A model generated the notes under the pieces. The model searched no databases. It saw nothing but the letters and a program-made list of their open reading frames with translations, and had not been told where the DNA came from. Source: Shewanella corallii (GTDB taxonomy: Bacteria > Pseudomonadota > Gammaproteobacteria > Enterobacterales > Shewanellaceae). From it: a stretch of 64,000 bases of DNA. Below are positions 9,082 through 18,920 of this stretch, piece by piece. The position numbers and the translations under genes were made by a program. The stretch lies in the NCBI RefSeq assembly GCF_023349125.1, contig NZ_JAKIKT010000003.1, forward strand, positions 372,001 to 436,000. Reading direction: 5' to 3'. Each line of letters opens with the position of its first letter. The first letter of the stretch is position 1.

Positions 9082-10866
9082 GTGCCTACTCTCAATCACT
9101 TCTTGCCCAAACACCTGGGCCGTAAATCTCTGTTGAGCCTGCTCAGCCTGTCTATTCCCTTTGCTGCCAGCGCCAATACCGGCTCAGTATCAGTCTTACC
9201 TCTGAGCCTGGGCAATCAAGCCATCTTCAGCTATCAGGCCACGGCTCAACCCGAGTGGGCCCAAAATGGCATGGTCGCCAGTCAGGAAGCGGTCGCCACT
9301 CAGGTTGGGGTAGACATACTGAAGCAGGGAGGCAACGCAGTGGATGCGGCAGTAGCCGTTGGCTTTGCCCTGGCTGTTACCCTGCCCAGAGCCGGCAACA
9401 TTGGTGGGGGTGGCTTTATGCTGTATCACTCACCGGACAAAGAAGTTAGCACGGCCATTGATTACAGGGAGATGGCACCAGCCAAAGCCCATAAAGACAT
9501 TTTTCTGGATGAAAATGGTGACGTTAATCCCAGGCTGTCCAAGTTTCACGGGCTGGCCGTTGGAGTACCGGGCACAGTTGCAGGGTTTGAGCTGGCGCTG
9601 GATAAGTATGGCACCATGAGTCTGGCTGAAGTGATCGCACCGGCTATCAAGCTGGCAGAAGATGGCATCATCGTCACCCCGGATCTCGCCAGTTCCCTTG
9701 CCGGTTTAAGTAAACGTATGCAGCAGTGGCCAAGTACTGCCCGTATTTTCTACAAAGCCGATGGCAGTAACTACCAGCCCGGCGATCTGCTTAAGCAGCC
9801 TGAATTGGCAGAGTCATTAAAACGTATTGCCAAACAGGGCAGTAAAGGTTTCTATGAAGGGGAAACCGCACAGAAACTGGTGACCGCAGTTAATCAGGCC
9901 GGTGGCATCATGTCTCTGGATGATATGAAGAACTACAAGGCAGTAGAGCGCACACCAGTGTCCGGCACTTACAGAGGCCGTACCGTGCTGTCCATGCCAC
10001 CGCCATCATCCGGCGGCGTCCATATCGTGCAGATGCTCAATATTCTGGAAAATTTCCCGCTGTCAGAAACGGGACATAACAGCGCCGAAACCCTGCACCT
10101 GATGGCGGAAACCATGAAGCTGGCCTATGCCGATCGCAGTGAGTATCTGGGCGATCCGGACTTCTACCCTGTGCCAGTGACAAAACTCACAGATAAATCC
10201 TACGCCGCGCGCCTAGCCGCCTCCATTAACCCGGATAAAGCAAGACCCAGCGCGGATATTAAACCCGGCGCTCTGCTGGATAAAGAAAGCCCGCAAACCA
10301 CCCACTACTCTGTGGTCGACAAATGGGGCAATGCGGTTTCCAACACCTATACATTGAACTTCAGCTATGGCTCGGGCCTGGTTGCTGAAGGAACCGGTAT
10401 CCTGCTGAACAACGAGATGGATGACTTTTCAGCCAAACCAGGCGTACCCAACGGCTTTGGCCTGGTTGGTGGTGAAGCCAATGCTGTTGAGGGCGGCAAA
10501 CGTCCGCTGAGTTCAATGAGTCCAACCATAGTGCTGGAAGGTAACCAGCCCTGGTTGGTTACCGGCAGTCCGGGGGGCTCCCGCATTATCAATACCACGC
10601 TGCAGATGATTCTGGGCACTGTGGACTTTGACCTGAACGTAGCGGAAGCCACCAATGCGCCCAGAGTGCATCACCAGTGGCTGCCGGATCAGCTCAGGGT
10701 TGAGCGTAGCCTGAGTCCGGACACCATCAGATTACTGAAAGAGAAAGGCCATAACGTCGAGGTGAAAAACGCCATCGGCTCAACCCAGAGCATCATGAAA
10801 ACCGAATCAGGGCTTTACGGCGAATCAGATCCAAGACGTTCCGGCTCAGCCACTCTGGGTTACTAA
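9082..10866 (+). CDS. ggt: Gamma-glutamyltransferase (glutathione hydrolase)
   Basis: Exported N-terminal-nucleophile hydrolase that cleaves the gamma-glutamyl bond of glutathione. The protein has 594 residues, the usual length, with an N-terminal signal ending near AASANTG. It contains the family signature around the autoprocessing site, with the nucleophile Thr in PQTTHYSVVD, and the oxyanion/substrate block PLSSMSPTIV and GSPGGSRIINT. The start is GTG, with AAGGAA eight bases upstream. It should be processed into a large and a small subunit in the periplasm. It is transcribed away from the FemAB-like gene and followed by a terminator. Confidence 0.95.
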   Translation: MPTLNHFLPKHLGRKSLLSLLSLSIPFAASANTGSVSVLPLSLGNQAIFSYQATAQPEWAQNGMVASQEAVATQVGVDILKQGGNAVDAAVAVGFALAVTLPRAGNIGGGGFMLYHSPDKEVSTAIDYREMAPAKAHKDIFLDENGDVNPRLSKFHGLAVGVPGTVAGFELALDKYGTMSLAEVIAPAIKLAEDGIIVTPDLASSLAGLSKRMQQWPSTARIFYKADGSNYQPGDLLKQPELAESLKRIAKQGSKGFYEGETAQKLVTAVNQAGGIMSLDDMKNYKAVERTPVSGTYRGRTVLSMPPPSSGGVHIVQMLNILENFPLSETGHNSAETLHLMAETMKLAYADRSEYLGDPDFYPVPVTKLTDKSYAARLAASINPDKARPSADIKPGALLDKESPQTTHYSVVDKWGNAVSNTYTLNFSYGSGLVAEGTGILLNNEMDDFSAKPGVPNGFGLVGGEANAVEGGKRPLSSMSPTIVLEGNQPWLVTGSPGGSRIINTTLQMILGTVDFDLNVAEATNAPRVHHQWLPDQLRVERSLSPDTIRLLKEKGHNVEVKNAIGSTQSIMKTESGLYGESDPRRSGSATLGY

Positions 10867-10894
10867 CCGGGATTTTCCTCAACTCAAATCAACA

Positions 10895-10924
10895 GGGTCG
10901 GCGTGTCCGGCCCTTTTGTTTTGT
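10895..10924 (+). terminator. Terminator after ggt
   Basis: GGGTCGG pairs with CCGGCCC (one G-U pair) around a five-base loop, followed by TTTTGTTTTG, 28 bases after the ggt stop. Confidence 0.7.
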
Positions 10925-11081
10925 TACATTTCCCTCATTGCTATTTAGTGAACTCATTGGCGTTGCGATGCCATTTTGTGATAAATAACACAACCTAAGC
11001 ATGACTTCAGCGGAGCCAATGCAACATAGCTGGCGTCAATGCAACAGAAAACAATACGGAAGCAAGCAAGGGAAAACGACT

Positions 11082-13274
11082 ATGAAGGGATTAACCCTCA
11101 AACCACTGGTGTCTGCAATGGCACTGGCTCTTACCCTCAGCGCCTGTGGCGGTGATGAAAAACCTCAAACTCAGGCAGCTGCCGAAACCAAACAGCCAGC
11201 GGCTGAGCAGCAAGCAGAGAATGTTCAGGTAGCTGCAGCTAACCCATTCTTTGAAGAGTACAACACCACCCACGGCATTCCTGATTTTGCCGTTATCAAA
11301 ACTGAGCACTACCTGCCAGCATTTAAAGAAGGGATAGCCCTTCAAAGGCAAGAAGTACAGGCGATCGCCGATAACCCTGAAGCCCCAACTTTTGCCAACA
11401 CCATCGAAGCGCTTGAGCGCAGCGGTCAACTGGTGGGTAAAGTGGCCAGCGTGTTTTACAACCTGACCAGCGCAGACACCAACGAGGATCTGCAGGCTAT
11501 TTCCAAGGAAGTGGGCCCAATGCTCTCTTCCGCCCGTGATGATGTCATGCTGAATGACAAACTCTTCCAGCGTGTTAAAGCCGTTTATGATCAGCAGGAC
11601 AAGCTGGATTTGAACACTGCCCAGGCGAAACTGCTGGAAGACACCTACAAGTCTTTCACCCGTGGCGGCGCAAACCTGAACGATGAGCAAAAAGCCAAAC
11701 TGCGTGACCTGAACGAAAAGCTCGGCAAGCTGAGCCTGGAATTCGGTGACAACCTGCTGGCTGAAACCAATGCATTTGAACTGGTTGTAGACAACAAAGA
11801 AAATCTGGCTGGTCTGCCCCAGGACGTGATTGACCAGGCTGCAGCAACTGCTGCCAAGCGTGGTCATGAAGGCAAATGGGTCTTTACCACTCACCGCCCT
11901 TCTATCACGCCTTTCCTGACCTACGCAGAAAACCGTGACCTGCGTGAGCAGCTGTTCAATGGCTATATTGAGCGCGGTAACAATGGTAATGCCAACGACA
12001 ACAAAGAGATCCTGGCTAAGATGGCGGCACTGCGCGCCGAAAAAGCTGCGCTGATGGGTTACCCAACCCACGCTCACTTCGTGCTGGAAGAGCGCACCGC
12101 CAAGACGCCTGAAAATGTCTATGAGCTGCTGAACAAGGTTTGGCCCGCAGCATTGGATCAGGCCCGCGCCGAAGTGGCTGAAATGCAAAAGCTGATCGAT
12201 GCCGAAGGCAAAGACTTTAAACTGCAGGCATGGGACTGGTGGTATTACGCTGACAAGATCCGTGTCGCCAAGTACTCCTTTAACGAGCAGGACACCCGTC
12301 CTTACTTCTCACTGGAAAACACCATTGAAGGCGTGTTCTACACAGCCAACAAGCTGTTTGGTATCACAGCCAAAGAGCGCACAGATCTGCCCAAGTACCA
12401 CGAAGATGTCCGCACCTGGGAAATCTACGACAAAGACGGCAGCCTGATGGCAATCTTCTTCGGTGATTACTTTGTTCGCGACAGTAAGCGTGGTGGCGCC
12501 TGGATGAACGACTACCGTTCACAGGAAAAAGTCGACGGTGAGAATGTTATCCCTGTCGTGGTTAACGTACTTAACTACACCCGTGCCCCTGAAGGTGAGC
12601 CAACACTGCTGACCTTTGACGAAGCCAGCACCCTGTTCCACGAATTCGGCCACGCCCTGCACGGCATGATGTCCGATGTGACTTACCGTTCTCAGTCCGG
12701 TACTTCTGTACCCCGCGACTATGTGGAGTTCCCATCTCAGGTGATGGAGAACTGGATGACTGAGCCGGAAGTACTGGCCCAGTTTGCCAAGCACCATGAA
12801 ACCGGTGAAGTGATCCCACAAGAACTGGTTAAGAAGATTCAGGCTGCCAGCAAGTTCAATCAGGGCTTTGCCACTGTAGAATACCTGGCTGCAACCAAGC
12901 TGGATCTGGACTGGCATACGCTGACAGACACCAAGCCACAGGACGCTGCCAAGTTTGAAGCTGAATCCCTGGCTAACATGGGGCTGATTGAGGAGATCGC
13001 ACCACGCTATCGCAGCACCTATTTCGCGCACATCTTCTCGGGCGGATACTCAGCCGGTTATTACAGCTATATCTGGTCTGATATTCTCGGTGCCGACGCC
13101 TATGAAGCCTTTAAAGAAAAAGGCATCTTTGACAAGGCCACTGCTGATGCCTTCAGAAGCACAGTACTGTCTCAGGGTGGTAGTCAGGACCCAATGCAGC
13201 TCTACAAAGAGTTCCGTGGCAAAGAAGCCGGTATTGAGCCTCTGCTGCGTGCCAAAGGTCTGCTGAAAGACTAA
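11082..13274 (+). CDS. M3-family metallopeptidase, peptidyl-dipeptidase Dcp-like lipoprotein
   Basis: Zinc dipeptidyl-carboxypeptidase of the thimet-oligopeptidase (M3) family, 730 residues. The zinc site is plain: TLFHEFGHALHG (HExxH) with the downstream Glu in VEFPSQVMENW. The N-terminus has a lipoprotein signal ending LTLSACGGD, so unlike cytoplasmic Dcp of E. coli it is predicted to be anchored in the envelope. A Q/A-rich linker follows the signal. I chose the ATG at 11082 because it directly starts the signal; the frame is open upstream to 11001. A strong terminator lies 17 bases after the stop. Confidence 0.93.
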   Translation: MKGLTLKPLVSAMALALTLSACGGDEKPQTQAAAETKQPAAEQQAENVQVAAANPFFEEYNTTHGIPDFAVIKTEHYLPAFKEGIALQRQEVQAIADNPEAPTFANTIEALERSGQLVGKVASVFYNLTSADTNEDLQAISKEVGPMLSSARDDVMLNDKLFQRVKAVYDQQDKLDLNTAQAKLLEDTYKSFTRGGANLNDEQKAKLRDLNEKLGKLSLEFGDNLLAETNAFELVVDNKENLAGLPQDVIDQAAATAAKRGHEGKWVFTTHRPSITPFLTYAENRDLREQLFNGYIERGNNGNANDNKEILAKMAALRAEKAALMGYPTHAHFVLEERTAKTPENVYELLNKVWPAALDQARAEVAEMQKLIDAEGKDFKLQAWDWWYYADKIRVAKYSFNEQDTRPYFSLENTIEGVFYTANKLFGITAKERTDLPKYHEDVRTWEIYDKDGSLMAIFFGDYFVRDSKRGGAWMNDYRSQEKVDGENVIPVVVNVLNYTRAPEGEPTLLTFDEASTLFHEFGHALHGMMSDVTYRSQSGTSVPRDYVEFPSQVMENWMTEPEVLAQFAKHHETGEVIPQELVKKIQAASKFNQGFATVEYLAATKLDLDWHTLTDTKPQDAAKFEAESLANMGLIEEIAPRYRSTYFAHIFSGGYSAGYYSYIWSDILGADAYEAFKEKGIFDKATADAFRSTVLSQGGSQDPMQLYKEFRGKEAGIEPLLRAKGLLKD

Positions 13275-13285
13275 TCTCCCGCACC

Positions 13286-13317
13286 AAAAAAAGCCGGCAT
13301 GTTTGCCGGCTTTTTTA
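13286..13317. terminator. Bidirectional terminator between the M3 and M23 peptidase genes
   Basis: A-run, then GCCGGCA and TGCCGGC pairing around TGTT, then TTTTTT. It can serve both convergent genes. Confidence 0.85.
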
Positions 13318-13345
13318 TTTTAAATAACAGCGCGTTAAAACGTAT

Positions 13346-14200
13346 TCATTTGGCAGCCTGTTGCTGCTTTATGTAACTCTTCATGGAAGGCACTACCGTG
13401 GCTGGGTCCAATCGCATCTGATACCAGTTAATCCGCCAGTCCAGATGTGGTCCTGTTGAACGACCGGTACTGCCCACCTCAGCCACAACCTCCCCCTGTT
13501 TCACCTCTGTTCCCACGGGCACCAATAGCTTACTCAGGTGCAGGAAAGTGGAGCTGACACCAAAACCGTGATCAATAATTACAGTGCCGCCGGAATAAAA
13601 CATATCCGGAACCGCCAGCGTGATCACACCGTCTGCCGGCGCGACCACCTTGGTGCCCCTGGGCGCGGCGATATCGATACCGTAATGGGGACGGCCCGGC
13701 ACATCGTTATACACCCGCTGGCTGCCATAAACTCCGCTGATGCGGCCTGTCACCGGCCAGATAAAGTCCTGACTGAAGTCCAGACGCTGTGAATCCGTGT
13801 CTCTGGCAGCCCTGACCTGAGCAGAATCCTGTTTGGCACGGGCAACATCTTCAGGCTTGGGCTGCATAATCTTTTTGGCAATGCCTTCAATACGCTGAAT
13901 GCGATAGTCCTGCTTACCTATCGCCAGCTTCACTGTTTCCCTGCTGCCATCGGCATGGGTCAACTGCAGGATCTGCTCACCTGTAGCATCCCTGTCAAAA
14001 CCAAAGGCCAGCTTTCCCTCTTTACTGACATTCAAAGGTTTTCCATCCAGAGATACCTGGGTGCCTGCCGCAACCTGAGCCCGAATTAACGCCCCCTGTT
14101 TCAGCTCACCCTGGAGCTTAATCCCTGCCGTGTCGGCAACACTGACCTGAGACACACCAGCCAGCAGACAAAGGCCCAGTATCGACCATCTTTTATCCAT
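13346..14200 (-). CDS. M23 family (LytM-type) metallopeptidase
   Basis: Exported peptidoglycan endopeptidase homologue of 284 residues. A signal peptide ends near SQVSVADT, a beta-rich N-terminal domain spans about 25-110, and the C-terminal M23 domain (about 150-275) has the zinc ligands in RPHYGIDIAAPRGT and in STFLHLS and TGPHLDWRI. All catalytic residues appear present, so it is probably active rather than a LytM activator. AGGAAACTAGA precedes the ATG. It lies downstream of the pterin-synthase-family gene on the same strand, separated by a terminator. Confidence 0.9.
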   Translation of the reverse strand: MDKRWSILGLCLLAGVSQVSVADTAGIKLQGELKQGALIRAQVAAGTQVSLDGKPLNVSKEGKLAFGFDRDATGEQILQLTHADGSRETVKLAIGKQDYRIQRIEGIAKKIMQPKPEDVARAKQDSAQVRAARDTDSQRLDFSQDFIWPVTGRISGVYGSQRVYNDVPGRPHYGIDIAAPRGTKVVAPADGVITLAVPDMFYSGGTVIIDHGFGVSSTFLHLSKLLVPVGTEVKQGEVVAEVGSTGRSTGPHLDWRINWYQMRLDPATVVPSMKSYIKQQQAAK

Positions 14201-14251
14201 TCTAGTTTCCTGCAGCTATTCACGTGCAGCCCTTGCTGCACATCCCCAAAA

Positions 14252-14282
14252 GAAAAGGCCCTCACCCAATGGTGAAGGCCTG
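14252..14282 (-). terminator. Terminator after the QueD-family gene
   Basis: On the minus strand AGGCCTTCACC pairs with GGTGAGGGCCT around ATTG, followed by TTTTCTTTT, just after the stop of the preceding gene. Confidence 0.75.
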
Positions 14283-14290
14283 AATTCAAT

Positions 14291-15178
14291 TTAATCGGCG
14301 ACGGCCACTTTGGCTGAGGCGATTGCCCCTTTGCCAACACCTTCATAGGCTATGACCTTGAACTCGACGCCAGGTTCCGCTTTGGCCAGCTCACCGGAAA
14401 TATATCCAGCCAACAACTCTACCGTAGTGTCATGGGGGATCATCTCAGTAACGGCTCTGGGAATCGCCAGCTGAAAACGTCCCTGAGGCGCGGTGTAGTC
14501 AAATCCCCAATGGCTGTCAGCGCTGATATTCAGGCCAGCAGACAAATTCAGGCTCTCCAGTTCGGCCTGATCTTCTGCGGTACCCAGGTAAATATCCTGC
14601 CAGCGCTTTGCCCATGTGGCTTCAAGTTCAGGGGCTGGCGCCGAATCGCGGAAAATCTTAATTGGACTGCGGTGACCATGGGCGATTCGCTGGCAATTAC
14701 CATCATGCTTTTTCAGGCCATGACTGTAATGGTAATAAGGGGTTTCCAGCTGCTCATTGCGCAATGTCAGGCTGATATGCTCCACATTGCCCGGCAACAC
14801 ATGGGTCAGGGCATCAATCAAAAAACGATTAACACTGTCAAAATCTATGGTTGGGGTATCGATTAGCGCAAACGCCTGCTCAGGGCAGTACATATGCATA
14901 GAGCCAACGCGGGAATCAAAATCCAGCCGGACCATCTCATCCTGGGACTCCAGGCTTACGGCGTCATTAAGTACTGGCACCAGCAAACGATGATCACAAA
15001 CCTCATCTATGGTGTGCTTAATGGAACGTTTCACCTTGGCGAAATCCAGCACCATGTTCTGATCGTCAAGTCCGCCATCCAGCAGTACATCAACAATCCA
15101 GCTCTCACCAACCATGCCGCGGATCGGGCACAAATAGGAAAAATCTATGACGGTTAAATCATTGACAAAGAGTTGCAT
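14291..15178 (-). CDS. 6-pyruvoyl-tetrahydropterin synthase / QueD family protein, long form
   Basis: 295 residues, about twice the length of a standard QueD, suggesting two tandem T-fold units. The first half contains WIVDVLLDGGLDDQNMVLDF and the Asp-His of EVCDHRLLVPV, typical of the tunnelling-fold pterin synthases; the second has HDGNCQRIAHGHRSP with the metal-binding His-x-His. Known relatives make 6-carboxytetrahydropterin for queuosine or sepiapterin-type products, but the long form's substrate is not certain. GGAG precedes the ATG. It is transcribed alone. Confidence 0.8.
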   Translation of the reverse strand: MQLFVNDLTVIDFSYLCPIRGMVGESWIVDVLLDGGLDDQNMVLDFAKVKRSIKHTIDEVCDHRLLVPVLNDAVSLESQDEMVRLDFDSRVGSMHMYCPEQAFALIDTPTIDFDSVNRFLIDALTHVLPGNVEHISLTLRNEQLETPYYHYSHGLKKHDGNCQRIAHGHRSPIKIFRDSAPAPELEATWAKRWQDIYLGTAEDQAELESLNLSAGLNISADSHWGFDYTAPQGRFQLAIPRAVTEMIPHDTTVELLAGYISGELAKAEPGVEFKVIAYEGVGKGAIASAKVAVAD

Positions 15179-15320
15179 TTTTACTCCAGTGCAGAGAAAC
15201 AGTCTGCATCATTAAATGTCTGTCCCCGGCCCCGGCTGACATCCGGCGGGGTAGTTGTCGGCTATTCTAATTCATTGTTCCCATTGGGGCGACCTGAGAC
15301 GGGAAAAAGCTTGGTAGTTA

Positions 15321-15572
15321 GGGTCTGTTGACCTTTGAAGATGGTTTTTGCAGCACTTTGTCGTTGTTTTATAAAAAGCAACGCGATTGCGGTGTAGTTG
15401 TTCTACATAAATGAGCGTTAATGCAGTAGAAAGCGACGACAAACGCTGCCCGAAGGGCTCGGCTATACGCGTTGCAAGGTATTTGCTTAGGCCCGCTAGG
15501 CGGCACACCTTGCGTCGCGATTAAAACACGTCTATCTCGAGCAAAATTCAACCATGAAAGGTCAATAGACCC
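15321..15572. mobile_element. 252-bp miniature inverted-repeat element (MITE) flanked by TA
   Basis: The ends GGGTCTGTTGACCTTTGAAG and, reversed, GGGTCTATTGACCTTTCATG form terminal inverted repeats of about 25 bp with a few mismatches. Both sides are flanked by TA, as expected for a TA target duplication of the Tc1/mariner-IS630 kind. There is no transposase frame inside; the interior is GC-rich with short inverted segments. It sits between the QueD-family gene and the AI-2E permease. The parent element is not in the window. Confidence 0.75.
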
Positions 15573-15688
15573 TAGTCAGTTTATGACATTGGCCGACTCT
15601 TTGACCCTATTGTCACAGTAAAGCCATGACCACTGATGTTACTTAAGTTATTCTGTTCGGGCTTATTTAATTCCCAAGGATAAATTGC

Positions 15689-16774
15689 GTGACCAAACCT
15701 TTTAAAGCTGAGCCGAGACACTGGATCCTCATCTTTGCTCTGTTTGTTGCGGCCTATGCCTGTTACCTGCTGATTGCCCCCTATCTGGGTTCTATTGTGC
15801 TGGGCTTTATTGTGTCCCTGCTGTTTTTGCCGGTTCACAATCTGATTCAAAAACGTATGCCAAACAGCCCGAATATGGCCTCAGTGCTCTCCTGCACCCT
15901 GCTGACCTTTATTGTGCTTATTCCTCTGTTTGTAGTGTTTATTGCTATTGCCAATCAGGGACTCACTTTCTTCAACAGCGCCTACCAATGGCTTGTCAGC
16001 GGTGAAGCCAAAGAACTGCTGCATCACCCCTGGGTTCACAGCCTGATCGCCTTTGTAGATAAATGGCTGCCCTTCGACAGTATCAACCCACAGGAACTGA
16101 TCCAGAAAGCAGCGACGGCCGCCACCAATATCAGTACCGAACTGGTCGGCCTCAGTACCCAGTTCCTGGGGGATATTACCGGGGTCATGGTGGACTTCTC
16201 TCTGATGCTGTTCGTGCTGTTTTTCTTCCTGCGGGATAACGACAAGCTGATTGATGCCCTGCGTCATGTGGTGCCACTGTCCCGCAGCCAGGAAGACCAG
16301 ATATTTCATGAAATTGAGCAGGTGGCCAAATCAGCGGTACTGGGATCCTTCCTGACCGCAGTCGCTCAAGGCATCGCCGGTGGTATTGCAATGGCGCTGG
16401 CTGGATTCCCCGGGCTGTTCTGGGGCTCTATGATGGCCTTCGCCTCCTTCATTCCATTCGTGGGCACGGCGCTAATCTGGTTGCCTGCGGCGCTTTACCT
16501 GGCGCTGACCGGCGATTGGGGCTGGGCAGCCTTCCTGGCAATATGGGGTGTTGTAGTGGTGGGTTCCATTGACAACTTCCTCAGACCTTTGCTGATGCAG
16601 GGAGACTCTGGCATGAATACCCTGATGCTGTTCTTCTCTTTGCTGGGTGGTCTGCAGCTGTTCGGTCTTATCGGTTTGATTTACGGCCCGATTATCTTTG
16701 CCGTTACTCTGGTGCTGTTCCGTCTCTATGAGGCTGAATTCAAGGACTTCCTTGAACAACAGGACAGTCAGTAA
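15689..16774 (+). CDS. AI-2E family transporter (PerM/YdiK type permease)
   Basis: Polytopic inner-membrane protein of 361 residues with about eight hydrophobic helices and the family features: two N-terminal helix pairs, a soluble segment at about 100-160, LMLFVLFFFLRD, then the C-terminal GIAMALAGFPG, WGVVVVGSIDNFLRP and IYGPIIFAV blocks. Members export small molecules or ions; the substrate is unknown here. The start is GTG with AAGGA seven bases upstream. A MITE lies just upstream, 117 bases before the start, so its promoter may have been affected. Confidence 0.88.
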   Translation: MTKPFKAEPRHWILIFALFVAAYACYLLIAPYLGSIVLGFIVSLLFLPVHNLIQKRMPNSPNMASVLSCTLLTFIVLIPLFVVFIAIANQGLTFFNSAYQWLVSGEAKELLHHPWVHSLIAFVDKWLPFDSINPQELIQKAATAATNISTELVGLSTQFLGDITGVMVDFSLMLFVLFFFLRDNDKLIDALRHVVPLSRSQEDQIFHEIEQVAKSAVLGSFLTAVAQGIAGGIAMALAGFPGLFWGSMMAFASFIPFVGTALIWLPAALYLALTGDWGWAAFLAIWGVVVVGSIDNFLRPLLMQGDSGMNTLMLFFSLLGGLQLFGLIGLIYGPIIFAVTLVLFRLYEAEFKDFLEQQDSQ

Positions 16775-16785
16775 CAGCCACAAGC

Positions 16786-16816
16786 TAAAAAGCCCTGCAA
16801 TGCAGGGCTTTTTTGT
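16786..16816. terminator. Bidirectional terminator
   Basis: AAAAAGCCCTGC and GCAGGGCTTTTTTG pair around AAT between the convergent permease and GNAT genes. Confidence 0.85.
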
Positions 16817-16828
16817 TCGGGTAAGGCG

Positions 16829-17410
16829 TTACACTGATATGCCGTAGATAACCAACTCCTCCTCAAACAGAGGGTCTTTCACGATATCTTTGCGGATAAA
16901 CTTCATCCCCAGCTTTTCCATAATCCGGGTAGAGGCCTGGTTTTCTTCCTCGGCAATAGCGCAGAGTGTTGTGACTTCATCCTGTCTGGAAAGCGCATCA
17001 GCGACAGCCCTGGCGGCTTCGGTTGCTATTCCTTTCCCCCAGCTTGAGCGCTTGAAGCGCCAGCCCAGTTCAAGATTATGATGCTCAGGATTGTCACTGA
17101 AAAACGCCCAGGGACGCACCAGTATCCAACCATAATATTCGCCGGAGACGGTGTCGGTGACCTTCCAGATCCCCCAGCCTTTTTCAGGATTGCGGTACTT
17201 TGCCATCCTCGGCATCAATACCTCTTCAATCATCTGCATGCTGGAGGTCTTACCCCCTGTGATATAGCGCATCACTTCAGGGTCCTGATCCAGGTCGTAC
17301 ATATCCTGCTTATGCTCTTGGTTATGCTTCGGATCAAACAGTTCAAAACTCAATCTGTCTGATGGGGGTACAACCAAGCCTTGCTGTTCAGACATCTCCC
17401 TATCGGCCAT
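16829..17410 (-). CDS. RimJ/RimL-type GNAT N-acetyltransferase
   Basis: 193 residues. The GNAT fold is evident: RLSFELFDPKHNQEHKQDMY at the start, the ELGWRFKRSSWGKGIATEAA acetyl-CoA-binding motif (about 125-145) and ASTRIMEKLGMKFIRK near the C-terminus. The family includes ribosomal-protein and small-molecule acetyltransferases; the acceptor is unknown. GGGAGG stands seven bases before the ATG. Confidence 0.88.
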   Translation of the reverse strand: MADREMSEQQGLVVPPSDRLSFELFDPKHNQEHKQDMYDLDQDPEVMRYITGGKTSSMQMIEEVLMPRMAKYRNPEKGWGIWKVTDTVSGEYYGWILVRPWAFFSDNPEHHNLELGWRFKRSSWGKGIATEAARAVADALSRQDEVTTLCAIAEEENQASTRIMEKLGMKFIRKDIVKDPLFEEELVIYGISV

Positions 17411-17484
17411 ATAACCTCCCTTTATGATTCGCTTTGTTACTTATCGTTCGTATTTTCCCTGATTAAGGAGTTCTAATTTAGCCC

Positions 17485-17516
17485 ACAAAAAAGCCGCTGA
17501 CTACAGCGGCTTTTCG
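17485..17516. terminator. Terminator after yejK
   Basis: AAAAAAGCCGCTG and CAGCGGCTTTT pair around ACTA, 17 bases past the yejK stop; readable on the minus strand. Confidence 0.8.
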
Positions 17517-17532
17517 TTAAAGGTTAACCGAG

Positions 17533-18561
17533 TTACTCGCCTTTCAGGCGACGGTCCAGTTGATCTTTCAGGTTGGCAGGAACGCCTTTAATCAACAGAG
17601 TGTCAGAAACAGGGTCGTAGATAACACGCTCACCCAGATGACCACCGTCAAAGCTCACTGTCACCCCACCACCAGTGCCGGAAAACTTCTTCAGTTGGCG
17701 CAGTGTGGACTTGTCTGCAGGAAACTCTTCATCCAGCTCATAATCACCGCCGGTGGCAAAGTCATAGAAAGAGTCCATACCTGAATCGGCCAGCTCATCA
17801 GCAAGGTCTTTCAGTTGGATGTCATTGCCCGAGTCAAATTTCTCAGAGCAGAACTCAAACACCTTGTCACGACACTGCTGGCGTTCCTCTTTGGTCAGCT
17901 CGCTGCCGGCAACAAAGTCTTCTACCGCATTCATCAGGCTTTTGTTCTGAACCTTGGGGTTTACACCCTCAACACACCCCATAAAGTCCAGGAAGAAATC
18001 GGCCACCTTACGACCGGCACGGCCACGGATAAAGGAGATATATTTGCGGGACTCTTTGTCCTGTTGCCACTCAGTCAAATCGATACGGGCAGCCAGCTGC
18101 ATATTGGACAGGTCCAGTGAGTTCACCTGAGTCAGCTCCATATCATCCAGTACTGTCATGGATGACTTGGCGTTCAGCAGTGCCACAAACAGATAGTCAG
18201 AAGCCAGTGCTGTGTAGCTGGCCAGCAGCAGAAAACCACCCTGACTGAAGTCATATTTACCCAGTTCTTCCTGCAGCAATTTGCCCGCTTCGGCCGAAAA
18301 CTCAACAAAGCCCATTTCGTTGCTGCGGTAGCGGTTCAGCGCCTCTGAAAACGCCGGATTGGCTTCACCGTCATCGCCATGAACACCAAAGAAACCAAAG
18401 CCCTTGCCGCCTTTACTCGTGTATGTGCTGTGCAGCTCTTCCAGCATGGCCTCAACTGCGGCCCCGTTCAGCAGAGGCTGCGGACGCAGACGACAGTTCA
18501 GCTGACCGTCGCTGTTTTGTGCGATTTCATGAATAATCGCCTGGTCTATTTGAATACTCAT
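17533..18561 (-). CDS. yejK: Nucleoid-associated protein YejK (NdpA family)
   Basis: 342 residues starting [19 protein letters not shown], matching the YejK/NdpA family, which binds the nucleoid and in E. coli is reported to interact with topoisomerase IV. The conserved [29 protein letters not shown] and C-terminal [11 protein letters not shown] blocks are present. The frame is open 29 codons further upstream, but the ATG at 18561 gives the family N-terminus. It is divergent from yejL, with a 75-base promoter region between them. Confidence 0.94.
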   Translation of the reverse strand: MSIQIDQAIIHEIAQNSDGQLNCRLRPQPLLNGAAVEAMLEELHSTYTSKGGKGFGFFGVHGDDGEANPAFSEALNRYRSNEMGFVEFSAEAGKLLQEELGKYDFSQGGFLLLASYTALASDYLFVALLNAKSSMTVLDDMELTQVNSLDLSNMQLAARIDLTEWQQDKESRKYISFIRGRAGRKVADFFLDFMGCVEGVNPKVQNKSLMNAVEDFVAGSELTKEERQQCRDKVFEFCSEKFDSGNDIQLKDLADELADSGMDSFYDFATGGDYELDEEFPADKSTLRQLKKFSGTGGGVTVSFDGGHLGERVIYDPVSDTLLIKGVPANLKDQLDRRLKGE

Positions 18562-18636
18562 AAGCCTTGATAGTGATACTGTAGGAAATCCGCTATTATA
18601 TGCCGCTAATCCTTTCCTTTGTGAATCATTTTTTAT

Positions 18637-18852
18637 ATGGCTATCCAATCAAAATACACTAACACCCAAGTTGAATCCCTGATCGCTGAGTTATTGATGG
18701 TACTGGAAAAACACCAGGCACCGACTGACCTGAGCCTGATGGTACTGGGCAACTGTGTGTCTCACCTGCTGGAAACCAAAGTAGGCGACAAGTCCCGTGC
18801 TGATGTTGCAGCCCAATTTGCCCGCGCACTGGAGCAATCTGTTAAAAACTAA
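18637..18852 (+). CDS. yejL: UPF0352 protein YejL
   Basis: 71-residue all-helical protein; the sequence from [19 protein letters not shown] to [12 protein letters not shown] is typical of YejL, whose function is not known. It lies divergent from yejK and 68 bases upstream of yejM, the conserved gammaproteobacterial order, and is probably co-transcribed with yejM. Confidence 0.94.
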   Translation: MAIQSKYTNTQVESLIAELLMVLEKHQAPTDLSLMVLGNCVSHLLETKVGDKSRADVAAQFARALEQSVKN

Positions 18853-18920
18853 CGCCTCTCTGTATAACAGGGAAGAATAAAAGTAAGATACACAGGAACT
18901 TCGGGAAACAACGCGACAAT

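Noticed and set aside
11091..12188. 365-codon open frame antisense to the M3 peptidase
   Set aside because: Shadow of a clear real gene, with no ribosome site or recognisable domain.
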